Assembly: GCA_016934395.1 (NCBI GenBank)
Contig: JAFGSZ010000080.1
Coordinates: 1 to 64,000 of the forward strand
DNA length: 64,000 bases
Reading direction: 5' to 3'
Source of the DNA: Bacteroidales bacterium
GTDB taxonomy: Bacteria > Bacteroidota > Bacteroidia > Bacteroidales > UBA10428
Positions 1-9,136 of the stretch are shown piece after piece. The notes below the pieces were generated by a model. The model ran no database searches. It saw only the letters and a list, made by a program, of their open reading frames with translations, and was not told the DNA's origin. The position numbers were made by a program, and so were the translations under genes. Positions within the stretch are counted from its first letter, which is position 1. Each line of letters opens with the position of its first letter.

Positions 1-1079
1 TATCCATGGTCAGTTTTTAATATCCAGAAAGGGAAATCTATCTCCTGCAAAGACATAAGAAAACCATACAATTGATCCGATTCTATCATATAAGGAGTAC
101 AGTGGAAATCATAAATATCAAAGTTAAAGTTACCATTAACAAATATCCTTTTTTCTTGCATTGAGGAAGCATAAAAAAATCCCATTACAATCTCCTCCGG
201 ATGAGTAGTACATTTTATATTTCCAAAAATACTCATGGGCTGTTTTTCGTACAATCCTCCGGTTTCCTGCAATTGTTGCTGCATCTTATACCAATATTGA
301 AAAGCAGCATCACAAAGTGAATATTGTTTCACAAGTAGACTATAACCAAACTTTAAACGATTGGTCTGATTAGAAACAAACCGAATAGGAACAACTATAT
401 TTTTAGTTGAATAACGCTTTGTTGTCATGGTGAAAATTTCTTTAACAGACTCGGTTTTCCAGCAATAAAACATGGAATCCGATCTGAATTTCCACCTCTT
501 AATGGCCCCGTCAAAATAATATTCTAAAGGATATTTTGAATGATATTCCCATGTTTCAATATGATTCCAACGATAATTATCAGCATAATTACCTGTGACA
601 TTCGTTTCCACAAAAAACTGTATGCCATATTCCGGATTAATCGGATCATAAGTATCATGCTTTTGAACTTCATAATATATTTTATCTATTGGCGGACAAG
701 CCAACAATTCATCAAAATCAGATTCATATTCTCTGCCATCCTGGGTTTTAATATAAATTTTAAACCTTGTACCTATGGTTAGATATTCTTTTCCAATCAG
801 GCACCTATAATTACCAGAGGTATATTCTTCAAAATTAAATGAATTTCCTTTATCATCCCTGACATTTACCTGACATTGTTTTTCAGGAAAATATTTATTT
901 TCTTCACTCACAAAAGCCGAACGACCTATTTTGACACTTTGATACCCATTTTCATCTGATATAAACCCATCGATTACCAATACCTTTTGGTAATCATCAA
1001 TATTCAAGGTAAAAGGTTCAATACATCCAATTGTAACAAAAAATAGTAAGACAAATAATATTTTTTTAATCAGAATCAA
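1..1079 (-). CDS. DUF4249 family lipoprotein, copy 1 (3' end cut by window edge)
   Basis: This is the third DUF4249 copy of the operon, and about 25 C-terminal codons lie beyond the window. I place the start at a TTG (1077-1079). No ATG is available in frame, and this TTG puts the lipobox cysteine (VTIGC) at residue 19, exactly as in the two neighbouring copies. It shares with them the IEPFT sequence after the Cys, the DELLACPPID block and the VSNQTNRLK-type block. DUF4249 proteins are outer-membrane lipoproteins of unknown function, usually encoded next to TonB-dependent receptors, so a surface partner role is inferred. The start overlaps a 20-codon remnant of a receptor gene. An internal 86-bp tract is identical to copy 3. 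Confidence 0.85.
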   Translation of the reverse strand, partial: MILIKKILFVLLFFVTIGCIEPFTLNIDDYQKVLVIDGFISDENGYQSVKIGRSAFVSEENKYFPEKQCQVNVRDDKGNSFNFEEYTSGNYRCLIGKEYLTIGTRFKIYIKTQDGREYESDFDELLACPPIDKIYYEVQKHDTYDPINPEYGIQFFVETNVTGNYADNYRWNHIETWEYHSKYPLEYYFDGAIKRWKFRSDSMFYCWKTESVKEIFTMTTKRYSTKNIVVPIRFVSNQTNRLKFGYSLLVKQYSLCDAAFQYWYKMQQQLQETGGLYEKQPMSIFGNIKCTTHPEEIVMGFFYASSMQEKRIFVNGNFNFDIYDFHCTPYMIESDQLYGFLMSLQEIDFPFWILKTDHG

Positions 1080-1128
1080 AATCTCCAGTTTTAAAGATTC
1101 CGAAAAGCGTATTAATTAACTTTCCGAA
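1066..1128 (-). pseudogene. Remnant of the 3' end of a TonB-dependent receptor gene
   Basis: Twenty codons and a stop align without gaps to the last 20 codons of the intact receptor at 5332-8112. Shared features are FG at the start, TL in the middle, FK-x-G near the end, and a conservative tail (GDFDSD here, GNYESE there). Its stop codon overlaps the following DUF4249 start with the same 14-nt offset as in the intact pair. Nothing receptor-like remains upstream, because the previous gene ends only 23 bp away. I infer that a deletion removed all but the tail of a receptor gene from an ancestral receptor-DUF4249 unit. Confidence 0.6.
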
Positions 1129-1151
1129 TATAAAAAAATTTTGGTAGTATG

Positions 1152-2315
1152 TCACTTTTCCCAAAATTCCGGTTTTGTGAGTGTGCCACCACGTTTCCTA
1201 CAATCAACGCATTCCTGATCTATCAGGTCATAAAATGTAGGGGTTTTTAACAGCCAATACGGAAAATGCTCCTTCTTTAAAGAAAAAATAAAATTAAAGA
1301 ATACTTCTGCGTCTTCATCTGCTTCTTGAGGCATGCAGGGATAATCATAGATGTAAAAATCAAATTTACCGTCCACAAAAATTCTTTTTTCCTGAACGGC
1401 AGAAGCATAAAAAAATCCGAGTACCATTTCTTCAGGATTACTGATACATTTAATATTCCCAAGAATCCGTTCGGGCTGGGTTTCGTATAATCCTCCGCTT
1501 TCCTGCACCTGCTTCTTTACCTTATTCCAAAATTCATACGCTGCATCACTAAGTGAATATTGTTTCACAAGCAGGCTATAGCCAATTTTAAGGTGGTTGG
1601 TCTGATTGGAAACATATCGAACGGGTACAATCAATTTTTTTTCAGTGTACTGTTTAGCGGATATCGTGAAAATTTCATTTACAGTTTCGGTTTTCCAACA
1701 AAAAAACAGGGAATCTTTTTTACCGTTAAACTTCCTGTAATTTCCGTCATAATAATACTCTAAAAGATATTTTGAATGATACTCCCAGGTTTCATCGTGT
1801 TTCCAAAGATAATTATCGGCGTAATCTCCCGTAGCATCTGTTTTTACATAAAACTGAATGCCGTATTCCGGATTGTCTATATCATAAGTTCCTCTTTCCT
1901 GAATTTCATAATATAAGCTATCTATCGGGGGGCAGGCCAGCAACTCATCGAATTCAGATTCATACTCTTTGCCTTCCTGTGTTCTAAAATAAAGTCTATA
2001 TTTTCTACCCGGGGTAAGAAATTCCTGCCCTATCAGACCCTTGTAATTTCCCAGATGGTATTCTTCAAAATTGAATATATTTCCTTTATCATCCAGTACT
2101 GAGACCTGACATCGTAATTCAGGAACATATTTTTTTTCTTCACCAACACCTGAATAATATCCAATTGAGATATATTGATAACCATCCTTATTTGTAATGT
2201 TTCCATCCACAACAAGAGTCTTCTGGTAATCACCTAAATCAGGAGTAAAGGGTTCGATGCACCCTATTAAAAAGAGAAAGAATAAAGCCTGTAGTTTTTT
2301 TCTATTTCTATTCAA
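1152..2315 (-). CDS. DUF4249 family lipoprotein, copy 2
   Basis: This is a 387-residue putative outer-membrane lipoprotein. The signal peptide ends in a lipobox (FLIGC, Cys19) and is followed by IEPFTPD. The start codon is a TTG at 2315; an in-frame stop lies shortly upstream and no ATG intervenes. The body is predicted beta-rich and closely parallels copy 3, including DELLACPPID, the tyrosine-rich LLEYYYDG block, SNQTN and a C-terminal region with paired cysteines (ECVDC). It lies 115 bp after the plug-domain protein and upstream of copy 1. The family's function is unknown; a role alongside the operon's TonB-dependent receptor is inferred. Confidence 0.88.
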   Translation of the reverse strand: MNRNRKKLQALFFLFLIGCIEPFTPDLGDYQKTLVVDGNITNKDGYQYISIGYYSGVGEEKKYVPELRCQVSVLDDKGNIFNFEEYHLGNYKGLIGQEFLTPGRKYRLYFRTQEGKEYESEFDELLACPPIDSLYYEIQERGTYDIDNPEYGIQFYVKTDATGDYADNYLWKHDETWEYHSKYLLEYYYDGNYRKFNGKKDSLFFCWKTETVNEIFTISAKQYTEKKLIVPVRYVSNQTNHLKIGYSLLVKQYSLSDAAYEFWNKVKKQVQESGGLYETQPERILGNIKCISNPEEMVLGFFYASAVQEKRIFVDGKFDFYIYDYPCMPQEADEDAEVFFNFIFSLKKEHFPYWLLKTPTFYDLIDQECVDCRKRGGTLTKPEFWEK

Positions 2316-2352
2316 ATTTATTGGGATTAACTTTTACAGTAAAATCCTTCCA
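2308..2352 (-). pseudogene. Possible short coding remnant before DUF4249 copy 2
   Basis: The 115-bp gap between the plug protein and copy 2 contains a short open stretch ending WKDFTVKVNPNKFE and a stop. The stop overlaps the TTG start of copy 2. The FTVK string also ends the plug protein just upstream, so this could be the tail of a lost plug-type or receptor-type gene. The stretch is too short to exclude chance, and it is weaker than the remnant before copy 1. Confidence 0.25.
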
Positions 2353-2430
2353 GAGTATTATTATTAGAATATCAATAAATAAATTTATACAATTCTGCAA
2401 TAAATCAACTCTATTATAATAAATATGAAA

Positions 2431-4191
2431 TTATTTAACTGTAAATAAGCATTTCCCCTCCACAATTTTTCCATCTCTGGAAATTCCACGGATAATCACG
2501 ATATATTCACCCGTATTATCTGAAGTAAAAAAGCGTTCTTTTTTTTGTTCACTGTGGTTAAGACTGATATCCGTCTTCCAGTAAAGGCTATTACGATAAT
2601 CCGGAATATTTTTATCAGCATCATTTTTAATATATTCAGGAATGTTTAAAGGTTGCTGCGGGTATAATGCAGGATAATCAAAGAAAAAGGAATTTTCAGG
2701 AAGATCGATACCTGCAAGGTCTCCTTTTTTGGAAAAAATACTAACTATGCCCCCAAAAATGGAATTCCCTTTAATATAAATTTTATTATAAGTTTCAATA
2801 CGATCAATTTTATCCGGAGAAACTGCAAGAATTTTTTCATGGTCCAAAACCGGAATATTATCCATTAGCACAAGAGGCTCATAAATGGAGGTTTTCTGAT
2901 GGTTTTCATAAACCATAAGCCTGCTTTTCCCTTTCTTTTTTTCCAGAAAAACACCGGGCACAATTTCATAAAAAACCTCGCCCAAAGTTGGCAGCTTAAT
3001 ATAATTACTTATTATAACCGTATTTGTGGGTGGCCCAAATACTGAGAACTTTGTGCTGTCAGAAATTATTTTTAAAGTATCTTTTACTTTAGTATCTTTA
3101 AAGTGCCGGTTTACCTGCATGGAAAAAATTATATCCTGAGCAGCTGTTTCTTCCTGTGGGGAAAGCTTAAAATCCTGCCCGATAAGCTGAATCCGGTCAG
3201 TAGAAAATTCTTTATCAATACGTATTTCCATATCCCGATTATTGTCTGCTTCAGCAATTATAAACATATTACGTTCTTCGAAACCTGGTTGCACATTAAA
3301 AACAAATTCTCCGTTTTTCCCTGTTTGGTATTTCGAGTATCCGGCACCTTCACCCAAAATGGAAAGATGCACATGTGTATATTCTAAGGGCTTATTATCT
3401 GCCCTACTTATTATTTTACCGGATAGCGACATTCCCCGTAAATCGGGAAGAAATGTAAGTCGGGATTCTCCCCCATCATCATTCCCTGTATTTATAATGC
3501 CATAGGTATCCGTTTGAATCGCCCCACGTTCAACAACAGAAATCATACAATTTTCCAATCCATAACCTTCGTCGGGCAAGGAAAAAGTAACAACAACTTC
3601 CTCCCTGGAATGATAGGATTTTTTATCCGTATTACAAATTATCTCCCCTGAAATAAAATCAGGTTCAACCTGTGTATCCAATCGAAAAGTATTGGTTGAT
3701 GAACCATCAGCAGGTGAGGGTAATACATCATCTTTAAATGGATTGACAATTTTTAATGTTACATAAGCATACCCAAGAGCTGAGAAGTTTCTCATCCATT
3801 TTGTATAGGCCTTTATATAATAAACTCCGGAAATAAGGTTTTCCGGAATTTCGAGATAACCATCAATACCTGAGGGTGATAATGAATATTTTGCCTGTTT
3901 CACAGCAGTGCCATCGGGATAAATAAGCTCCATATAAAAAACGCGGCTCCAGTTTATTTTTTTTATCTCGGGATGACTGATGTTAAATGCTTTAAAGTAT
4001 ATTCTTTCACCAACTGCATATAAATTTCTGTCTGTAAATACAAGATATTTTTCATTAAAAGTATTGGGCAGCCATTGAACAGAATCACCAGACATGGGCA
4101 ATTTTTTTCCTTCAGCATCGAAAAGAGTTCCTGCCAACAATAGTACTAATAGTACAATATAGTGTTGAATCGGTTTTTGCATATTGATCAT
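2431..4191 (-). CDS. Exported plug-domain / MG2-like protein without a beta barrel
   Basis: This is a protein of about 586 residues with a signal peptide (residues 1-26). An N-terminal region resembles the MG2 domain of alpha-2-macroglobulins (YLVFTDRNLYAVGERIYFKA, about 45-70). A carboxypeptidase-regulatory-like beta sandwich follows (SGKIISRADNKPLEYTHVHL, about 255-310), and then a segment like a TonB-receptor plug (LVLMDNIPVLDHEKI through GGIVSIFSKKG, about 430-490). No barrel follows. I chose the ATG at 4191 because it overlaps the upstream TGA as ATGA; a TTG three codons earlier is less likely. Plug-only proteins of this kind occur in Bacteroidota surface operons, but their role is not settled. 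It may act in the periplasm or at the outer membrane with the neighbouring receptor. Confidence 0.75.
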   Translation of the reverse strand: MINMQKPIQHYIVLLVLLLAGTLFDAEGKKLPMSGDSVQWLPNTFNEKYLVFTDRNLYAVGERIYFKAFNISHPEIKKINWSRVFYMELIYPDGTAVKQAKYSLSPSGIDGYLEIPENLISGVYYIKAYTKWMRNFSALGYAYVTLKIVNPFKDDVLPSPADGSSTNTFRLDTQVEPDFISGEIICNTDKKSYHSREEVVVTFSLPDEGYGLENCMISVVERGAIQTDTYGIINTGNDDGGESRLTFLPDLRGMSLSGKIISRADNKPLEYTHVHLSILGEGAGYSKYQTGKNGEFVFNVQPGFEERNMFIIAEADNNRDMEIRIDKEFSTDRIQLIGQDFKLSPQEETAAQDIIFSMQVNRHFKDTKVKDTLKIISDSTKFSVFGPPTNTVIISNYIKLPTLGEVFYEIVPGVFLEKKKGKSRLMVYENHQKTSIYEPLVLMDNIPVLDHEKILAVSPDKIDRIETYNKIYIKGNSIFGGIVSIFSKKGDLAGIDLPENSFFFDYPALYPQQPLNIPEYIKNDADKNIPDYRNSLYWKTDISLNHSEQKKERFFTSDNTGEYIVIIRGISRDGKIVEGKCLFTVK

Positions 4192-5345
4192 TGTTGCCAA
4201 AATTCAGGTTTAATGTGTGTGCCACCACGCAGTGCACAATCAAAACAGGCCTTATCCGCAAGGTCATACCGAGTTGGTGTTTTTAATATCCAGTAAGGGA
4301 AATCTGCTCTTGTAAGGGTACGAAGGAAATCAAAGAATTCCATCGCATCAGTCTGTAATGGTGCACACAAATAATCGTTTATATAAAAATCGAAATCTTC
4401 GTTAACAAATATCCTTTTCTCCTGTAACGAAGTAGCATAAAAAAAACCAAGTGCAATTTCTTCAGGATGAGAGATGCATCTGATATTTCCAAAAATTCGC
4501 AATGGCTGCGTTTCATAAAGTCCACCTGTTTCCTGTACCTGTTTTTGTATTTTATCCCAGTATTCAAAAGCTGCATCACTAAGTGAATATTGCTTCACCA
4601 GCGCAGTATATCCATACTTTAGGCGGTTGGTCTGGTTGGAGACAAACCGGACAGGCACTTTCAAATTCTTGCTTGATAACTGTTTGGTTGATATTGTATA
4701 AATTTCATTTACCGGCTCAGTTTTCCAACAATAAAACAAGGAATCCTTAGGGCCAAAAAATTCTTTAAAATCCCCGTCATAATAATATTCAAGCAGATAT
4801 TCAGAGTGATACTCCCAGGTTTCGATAATTTTCCAGCGAAAATTATCGACAAAATTCCCGGTAGCATCGGTTTCCACATATAACTGTATGCCATATTCCG
4901 GAAATTGAGGATCATAAGTTGCCCTTTCCTGAACTTCATAATATATTTTATCTATTGGCGGACAAGCCAACAATTCATCAAAATCAGATTCATATTCTCT
5001 GCCATCCTGGGTTTTTACATTTACTTTATATTGTGTTCCGGCAGTAAGATATTCCTGGCCCATCCAGCATCTGTAATGCCCTCCGCTGTATTCATCACAA
5101 TTAAAACTATTCCCTTTATCATCAAGAATAATAACATCGCTAAGTCTTTCGGGGAAATAATGTTCTTCTTTGCCCACAATCGAAGAGCGGCTGATGGTAA
5201 TATATTGATATCCTTCCTCATTGGTAATATTTCCTTCGATTACCAGCACCGGCTGATGATCATCAATATCAGGTGTAAACGGTTCTATACACCCCATGGT
5301 TAAAAAAAAGAAAATAACCGGTACTAATTTACTATTCACTTTCAT
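4188..5345 (-). CDS. DUF4249 family lipoprotein, copy 3
   Basis: This is a 385-residue lipoprotein with lipobox LTMGC (Cys19). Its ATG lies inside the end of the receptor gene (14-nt overlap), and its stop overlaps the next gene as ATGA, so it is tightly translationally coupled. It carries the family blocks IEPFTPDIDD, DELLACPPID, LLEYYYDG, SNQTNRLKYGY and a Cys-containing C-terminus. It is the only copy with an ATG start and an intact receptor directly upstream, so it is probably the ancestral partner. The function of DUF4249 is unknown; an outer-membrane accessory to TonB-dependent uptake is inferred from context. Confidence 0.9.
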   Translation of the reverse strand: MKVNSKLVPVIFFFLTMGCIEPFTPDIDDHQPVLVIEGNITNEEGYQYITISRSSIVGKEEHYFPERLSDVIILDDKGNSFNCDEYSGGHYRCWMGQEYLTAGTQYKVNVKTQDGREYESDFDELLACPPIDKIYYEVQERATYDPQFPEYGIQLYVETDATGNFVDNFRWKIIETWEYHSEYLLEYYYDGDFKEFFGPKDSLFYCWKTEPVNEIYTISTKQLSSKNLKVPVRFVSNQTNRLKYGYTALVKQYSLSDAAFEYWDKIQKQVQETGGLYETQPLRIFGNIRCISHPEEIALGFFYATSLQEKRIFVNEDFDFYINDYLCAPLQTDAMEFFDFLRTLTRADFPYWILKTPTRYDLADKACFDCALRGGTHIKPEFWQQ

Positions 5346-8112
5346 AATTCCCCAGCTTAAAATTCCAGGAAAGCGTAACTATCGGCCTTCCGAAAATCGA
5401 CATTTTATATCCTTTCATTTCCCCGTCTTCGTTTTGAAAATAAACAGAATATGCATTTTTTCTTCCTGTAAGGTTATATATATTCAGCATCCAGTAACTA
5501 TGAGCCACCTTTCTGGCTTTTAAATTTCCTTCCAGATTAATTGAAATATCCATTCTGAAATAATCAGGAATCCTATACTGGTTGCGTGAGGAATATAAAA
5601 TATTCTCAATACCGTCGTACAAATAGGTGGTAATCGGATATGTTACAGGCCTGCCGGTATTGTAAACCAAATTTGACGACAGACTGATTCTTCTGTTAAT
5701 TTTGTAATTTATTACCGTATTTACGGCAAGCGGTCTGTCGTAATTCGAGGGATAGGATATTCCCTCATTTATTTTCTCCCATGGAAACTGTCCGTTTATC
5801 AGGATATTCGAATGGGAATAGCTGAATGACAACCACCCTGAGAGCCTTCCTTCATTTTTTTTAGCCATCAGTTCAAGTCCGTATGCAGTTTGTTCCCCTT
5901 GCAATAATTCAGTCTCAATATTCGGGGCGGATAAAAATTCCGCACCATCTTTATATTCTACAATGTTGTTCATTGACTTATAATATATTTCCGCTGAAAT
6001 ACTGACGTTTCTTCCTGCCAGATCTTTGTAAAAACCAAGTGCAACCTGGTCTGCTACCGGCGGCCTGATATGATAATCAACCAGCTTCCACTGGTCAGTT
6101 GGAGAAATAGCAATGGTATTGCTCAACATAAACAGGTACTGCCGGGTACGATTATAAGAAAGTTTTACTGAGCTTAATTGTCCTGTGCGAAGATTCAATG
6201 CCCCTCTTAACTCAGGTCCGGAATAAAATTTGACTATTTCGCCTCTGTTAAAATCAATCGAATCAATTATATTTTCGGCTATTATCGGAGCATTATTATC
6301 ATATTGATAGACTGTTGACGGCCCAAGGTAACCATAGTAGCTGTAGCGAATCCCCCCGTAAAGGGTTAACCATGAGGTTACCTGATATTCGTCAGACAAA
6401 TAGAAGGCCCCTTCGATCCCGTTTTCATGGCCTAAATAAACAGGGATACGAATTGATTCATCGCCGTCAGGCAAAATTTCTCCCCGGTTCAGACCATAAT
6501 AAATCAGATTGCCCCCGTATGTAAACATATGATTCTGCATGGGTACCCAGGTTATATCCGATTTTATCTCATAATGATCAATCTGATATGCATGCGTAAA
6601 TGCAGATTGTTCAGTAGAATGATCTGAAGTTTTGAAATAATAGCTTCCATAAATTGCAGCAAAATCAGAATACATCTTTGATGAATACTGATGTCTCCAG
6701 CTAATTGAAGCGCCCTGATTAGAATATTTATACTTATGAGTAGAAGCAAAAGAAAACTGGTCACTACTGTAATATGAAAATATTTTGTAAAGATTCTTAT
6801 TGTCAGGCTCTATATTAACATTTGCTGCAAGATCGTAAAAAAAGGCATCACTGTTTCTGATTTCGGGATTATTGATCCTGGATAATAGCCAGTCGGAATA
6901 GGTTGATCTGGCACTAATCACAAAAGAGCTTTTATCTTTTTTAATCGGACCTTCCACAGCTACATGACCGGTAACAGGGCTTATACCGCCGCGTGCCGTA
7001 AATTTCTTTTTATTACCCTGTCGCGATATAATATCAAAAATCGAGGCCAGCCTTCCTCCGTATTTTGCCGGAATATTGCTTTTATATAATGAAAAGCTTT
7101 TAACTATATCGGGACTAAAGGATGTGAAAAATCCAAACAGGTGAGAGGTATTGTATACAGGCACTTTATTGATATAAAACATATTCTGGTCGGCAGCGCT
7201 TCCACGCACATTAAAACCGGCAGAACCTTCGCCAACAGTCTGAACGCCCGGAAGCATCTGGGCTACTTTTAAAATATCCCTTTCGCCCATTACTACAGGA
7301 ATTTCTTTAATGCTGCGAATCGATAATTGTTCCAGTCCCATCTGAATACCACGCAGGTTATCGTAACGATTGGCCTTTATAGTAACTTCATCTATGGCAA
7401 TAAGTTTTTTCTTTAAATCTATATCCAACTGGCCGCTGGAGTATACATCAACTAAATAGCTGACTTCTTCCATACCCAGGCTGCTGAATTTTACATTATA
7501 TTTTCCGGGAAAAATTGAAATAATAAAATGCCCGTTAATATCCGATGCAGCCCCTTTTCCCAGTTCTTCAAAATAAACCGTTGCGCCAATCAGAGGTTCC
7601 CCGGTTTCAATATCCTGAATTTTGCCTTTAATTACTGCTGGCTTATTGGGATTCTTTAGATTTTTGTTGCCAATATTTAATATTTTAACAGAACCGGATT
7701 TTCTACCTTCCAGGTATAATTTTTCAGCTTCGGTTATTCCGTTTTCGCCATTTATTTCCTTCAGGCTGTCATTGTTTTCTTCCAATAATTTAAATTCGGG
7801 AAGGGAGGTAACCAGTGGGGCTTTTTGTGTAATAAATACTTTATTGTATTGAAATGTATAATGAAGTCCCTTCCCCGACAGGTTCTCATCAAGAAGATTC
7901 TTTAAAGACAAAGAATCTCCGGACGCAGTAATTGTAATTTCCGTGATCCATTCTTTTCGGTAAAAGAATTGAATATGATAATGATCTTCTATTTCCTGAA
8001 CAAATTTTTTAAAGGGGGTATTTTCAAATCTACCTGAAATAATCAGATCATCACTGGAATATGCACTCATAAACAAATTCACCAATACCAATATTACAAT
8101 TATCTTCTTCAT
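5332..8112 (-). CDS. TonB-dependent receptor with N-terminal STN domain
   Basis: This is a 926-residue outer-membrane receptor. The order is signal peptide (1-18), STN domain (about 22-96, as in secretins and FecA-type transducers), a linker, a carboxypeptidase-regulatory-like domain (about 159-235, GKIQDIETGEPLIGATVYF), a plug (about 245-375, with GSAGFNVRGSAADQNMFYINK) and a 22-strand-type barrel to the C-terminus. The start overlaps the upstream gene as ATGA and the end overlaps DUF4249 copy 3. An STN domain often signals to a FecR anti-sigma factor, but no fecR or ECF sigma gene lies in this window. The substrate cannot be read from the sequence. Confidence 0.93.
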   Translation of the reverse strand: MKKIIVILVLVNLFMSAYSSDDLIISGRFENTPFKKFVQEIEDHYHIQFFYRKEWITEITITASGDSLSLKNLLDENLSGKGLHYTFQYNKVFITQKAPLVTSLPEFKLLEENNDSLKEINGENGITEAEKLYLEGRKSGSVKILNIGNKNLKNPNKPAVIKGKIQDIETGEPLIGATVYFEELGKGAASDINGHFIISIFPGKYNVKFSSLGMEEVSYLVDVYSSGQLDIDLKKKLIAIDEVTIKANRYDNLRGIQMGLEQLSIRSIKEIPVVMGERDILKVAQMLPGVQTVGEGSAGFNVRGSAADQNMFYINKVPVYNTSHLFGFFTSFSPDIVKSFSLYKSNIPAKYGGRLASIFDIISRQGNKKKFTARGGISPVTGHVAVEGPIKKDKSSFVISARSTYSDWLLSRINNPEIRNSDAFFYDLAANVNIEPDNKNLYKIFSYYSSDQFSFASTHKYKYSNQGASISWRHQYSSKMYSDFAAIYGSYYFKTSDHSTEQSAFTHAYQIDHYEIKSDITWVPMQNHMFTYGGNLIYYGLNRGEILPDGDESIRIPVYLGHENGIEGAFYLSDEYQVTSWLTLYGGIRYSYYGYLGPSTVYQYDNNAPIIAENIIDSIDFNRGEIVKFYSGPELRGALNLRTGQLSSVKLSYNRTRQYLFMLSNTIAISPTDQWKLVDYHIRPPVADQVALGFYKDLAGRNVSISAEIYYKSMNNIVEYKDGAEFLSAPNIETELLQGEQTAYGLELMAKKNEGRLSGWLSFSYSHSNILINGQFPWEKINEGISYPSNYDRPLAVNTVINYKINRRISLSSNLVYNTGRPVTYPITTYLYDGIENILYSSRNQYRIPDYFRMDISINLEGNLKARKVAHSYWMLNIYNLTGRKNAYSVYFQNEDGEMKGYKMSIFGRPIVTLSWNFKLGNYESE

Positions 8113-8885
8113 TCGGCATCGATATCTTTGGATGGATACAATATTTCAGTGCACCGGGCAATCAGAGTGACCATGTTGTTATCCGAAGCTTTTTTTATTT
8201 TAATATTAAGGCCTTTCACTGCTCTCCTGATTTCCTGATGATTGGAAGGAAATAGATTTACAAATGAGCGTAATCCATTATATTCATATAAAACATCCTC
8301 AATAATAAGGAATGATCGTTTCCGTTGCTTTGAATAATTATAATATCCCCTGTTGGCAGAGCCTGAAATATTTAATTCTTTTTCCCACAAGTACAGACAT
8401 TGAATTTTTCCGTTGGTTATCTGCTGAAAATAATTCCTTCCGGTAACCGGAAATTCATACTGCCTAAACAATTTACCATTTAATTCAAATGCCGGAATTT
8501 TTTCAGTATTTAATTGAATTTGTTCTATACCATTCACAGAATTTTTATACTGCAAAATTATATCTTGTTCTACGATATCATATTTCAGTAAAAGGTTCCT
8601 GTATTCTTTGCCATTTATAATAACTTTTCCTTCTGAAAATTGATTAATTCCGAAAAAGGGATGACCGTCTGCATCCGGATACCGGTCACGATATCTGAAT
8701 CCGTTAATCAAATCCTGATCGAGTCCGTAAGCATATTCAAAATTGATTTTTAAATTTTGTAAACTCACGGGATCAATATATTGTGCATTTAGCTGTGGAT
8801 TAATTGTTATCAGAAAACCTAAAATTACAATACTCAAAAAAATATAGGAACCTTTACTATATTGTATTGATAATCTCCTTAACAT
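8109..8885 (-). CDS. Exported protein of unknown function, first gene of the receptor operon
   Basis: This is a 258-residue protein with an N-terminal hydrophobic export signal (about 12-34, ending LNAQ). I see no catalytic motif. The mature part is tyrosine-, asparagine- and lysine-rich and alternates short beta-type segments; a basic stretch (KQRKRS) lies near residue 190. It is the promoter-proximal gene, and its stop overlaps the receptor start by ATGA, so its product is probably made together with the receptor and acts in the periplasm or at the outer membrane. I do not recognise the family. Confidence 0.7.
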   Translation of the reverse strand: MLRRLSIQYSKGSYIFLSIVILGFLITINPQLNAQYIDPVSLQNLKINFEYAYGLDQDLINGFRYRDRYPDADGHPFFGINQFSEGKVIINGKEYRNLLLKYDIVEQDIILQYKNSVNGIEQIQLNTEKIPAFELNGKLFRQYEFPVTGRNYFQQITNGKIQCLYLWEKELNISGSANRGYYNYSKQRKRSFLIIEDVLYEYNGLRSFVNLFPSNHQEIRRAVKGLNIKIKKASDNNMVTLIARCTEILYPSKDIDAE

Positions 8886-8956
8886 AGATACCTGTAAATG
8901 AATTTAAAACCTGTTTACATTGATAAGTACTCAAATATCACAAACAAAAAATCACA

Positions 8957-8975
8957 GTATAAGTATGTACTATAC
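8957..8975. promoter_or_regulatory. Inverted repeat upstream of the receptor operon
   Basis: GTATA(A)GTA and TACTATAC form 8-bp arms with one bulged base around a 2-nt centre. The site lies about 75 bp upstream of the first gene of the minus-strand receptor operon and could be an operator. No clear -7 box could be assigned beside it. The rest of the gap (8886-9136) is AT-rich without a recognisable feature. Confidence 0.25.
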
Positions 8976-9136
8976 CTAAATGTAATTTTAACGTTGCCGA
9001 TATTCCAATAAAATAATTCTCAGGGAAATAGGTTAACACCTGATATAAATTAGGGCAAGTATAGCTAAAATGAATGGAAAATCAATTCAAATTATTGAAT
9101 TTATTCAGATGTATGATAAAAATCAGAAGCATCTAA

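Noticed and set aside
4192..4200. TTG start for the plug-domain protein three codons upstream
   Set aside because: The ATG at 4191 overlaps the preceding stop as ATGA, as elsewhere in the operon.
4905..5303. 132-codon open frame on the plus strand
   Set aside because: It lies antisense within DUF4249 copy 3 and the same antisense frame recurs in copy 1, as expected from shared codon use; it has no start context or family resemblance.
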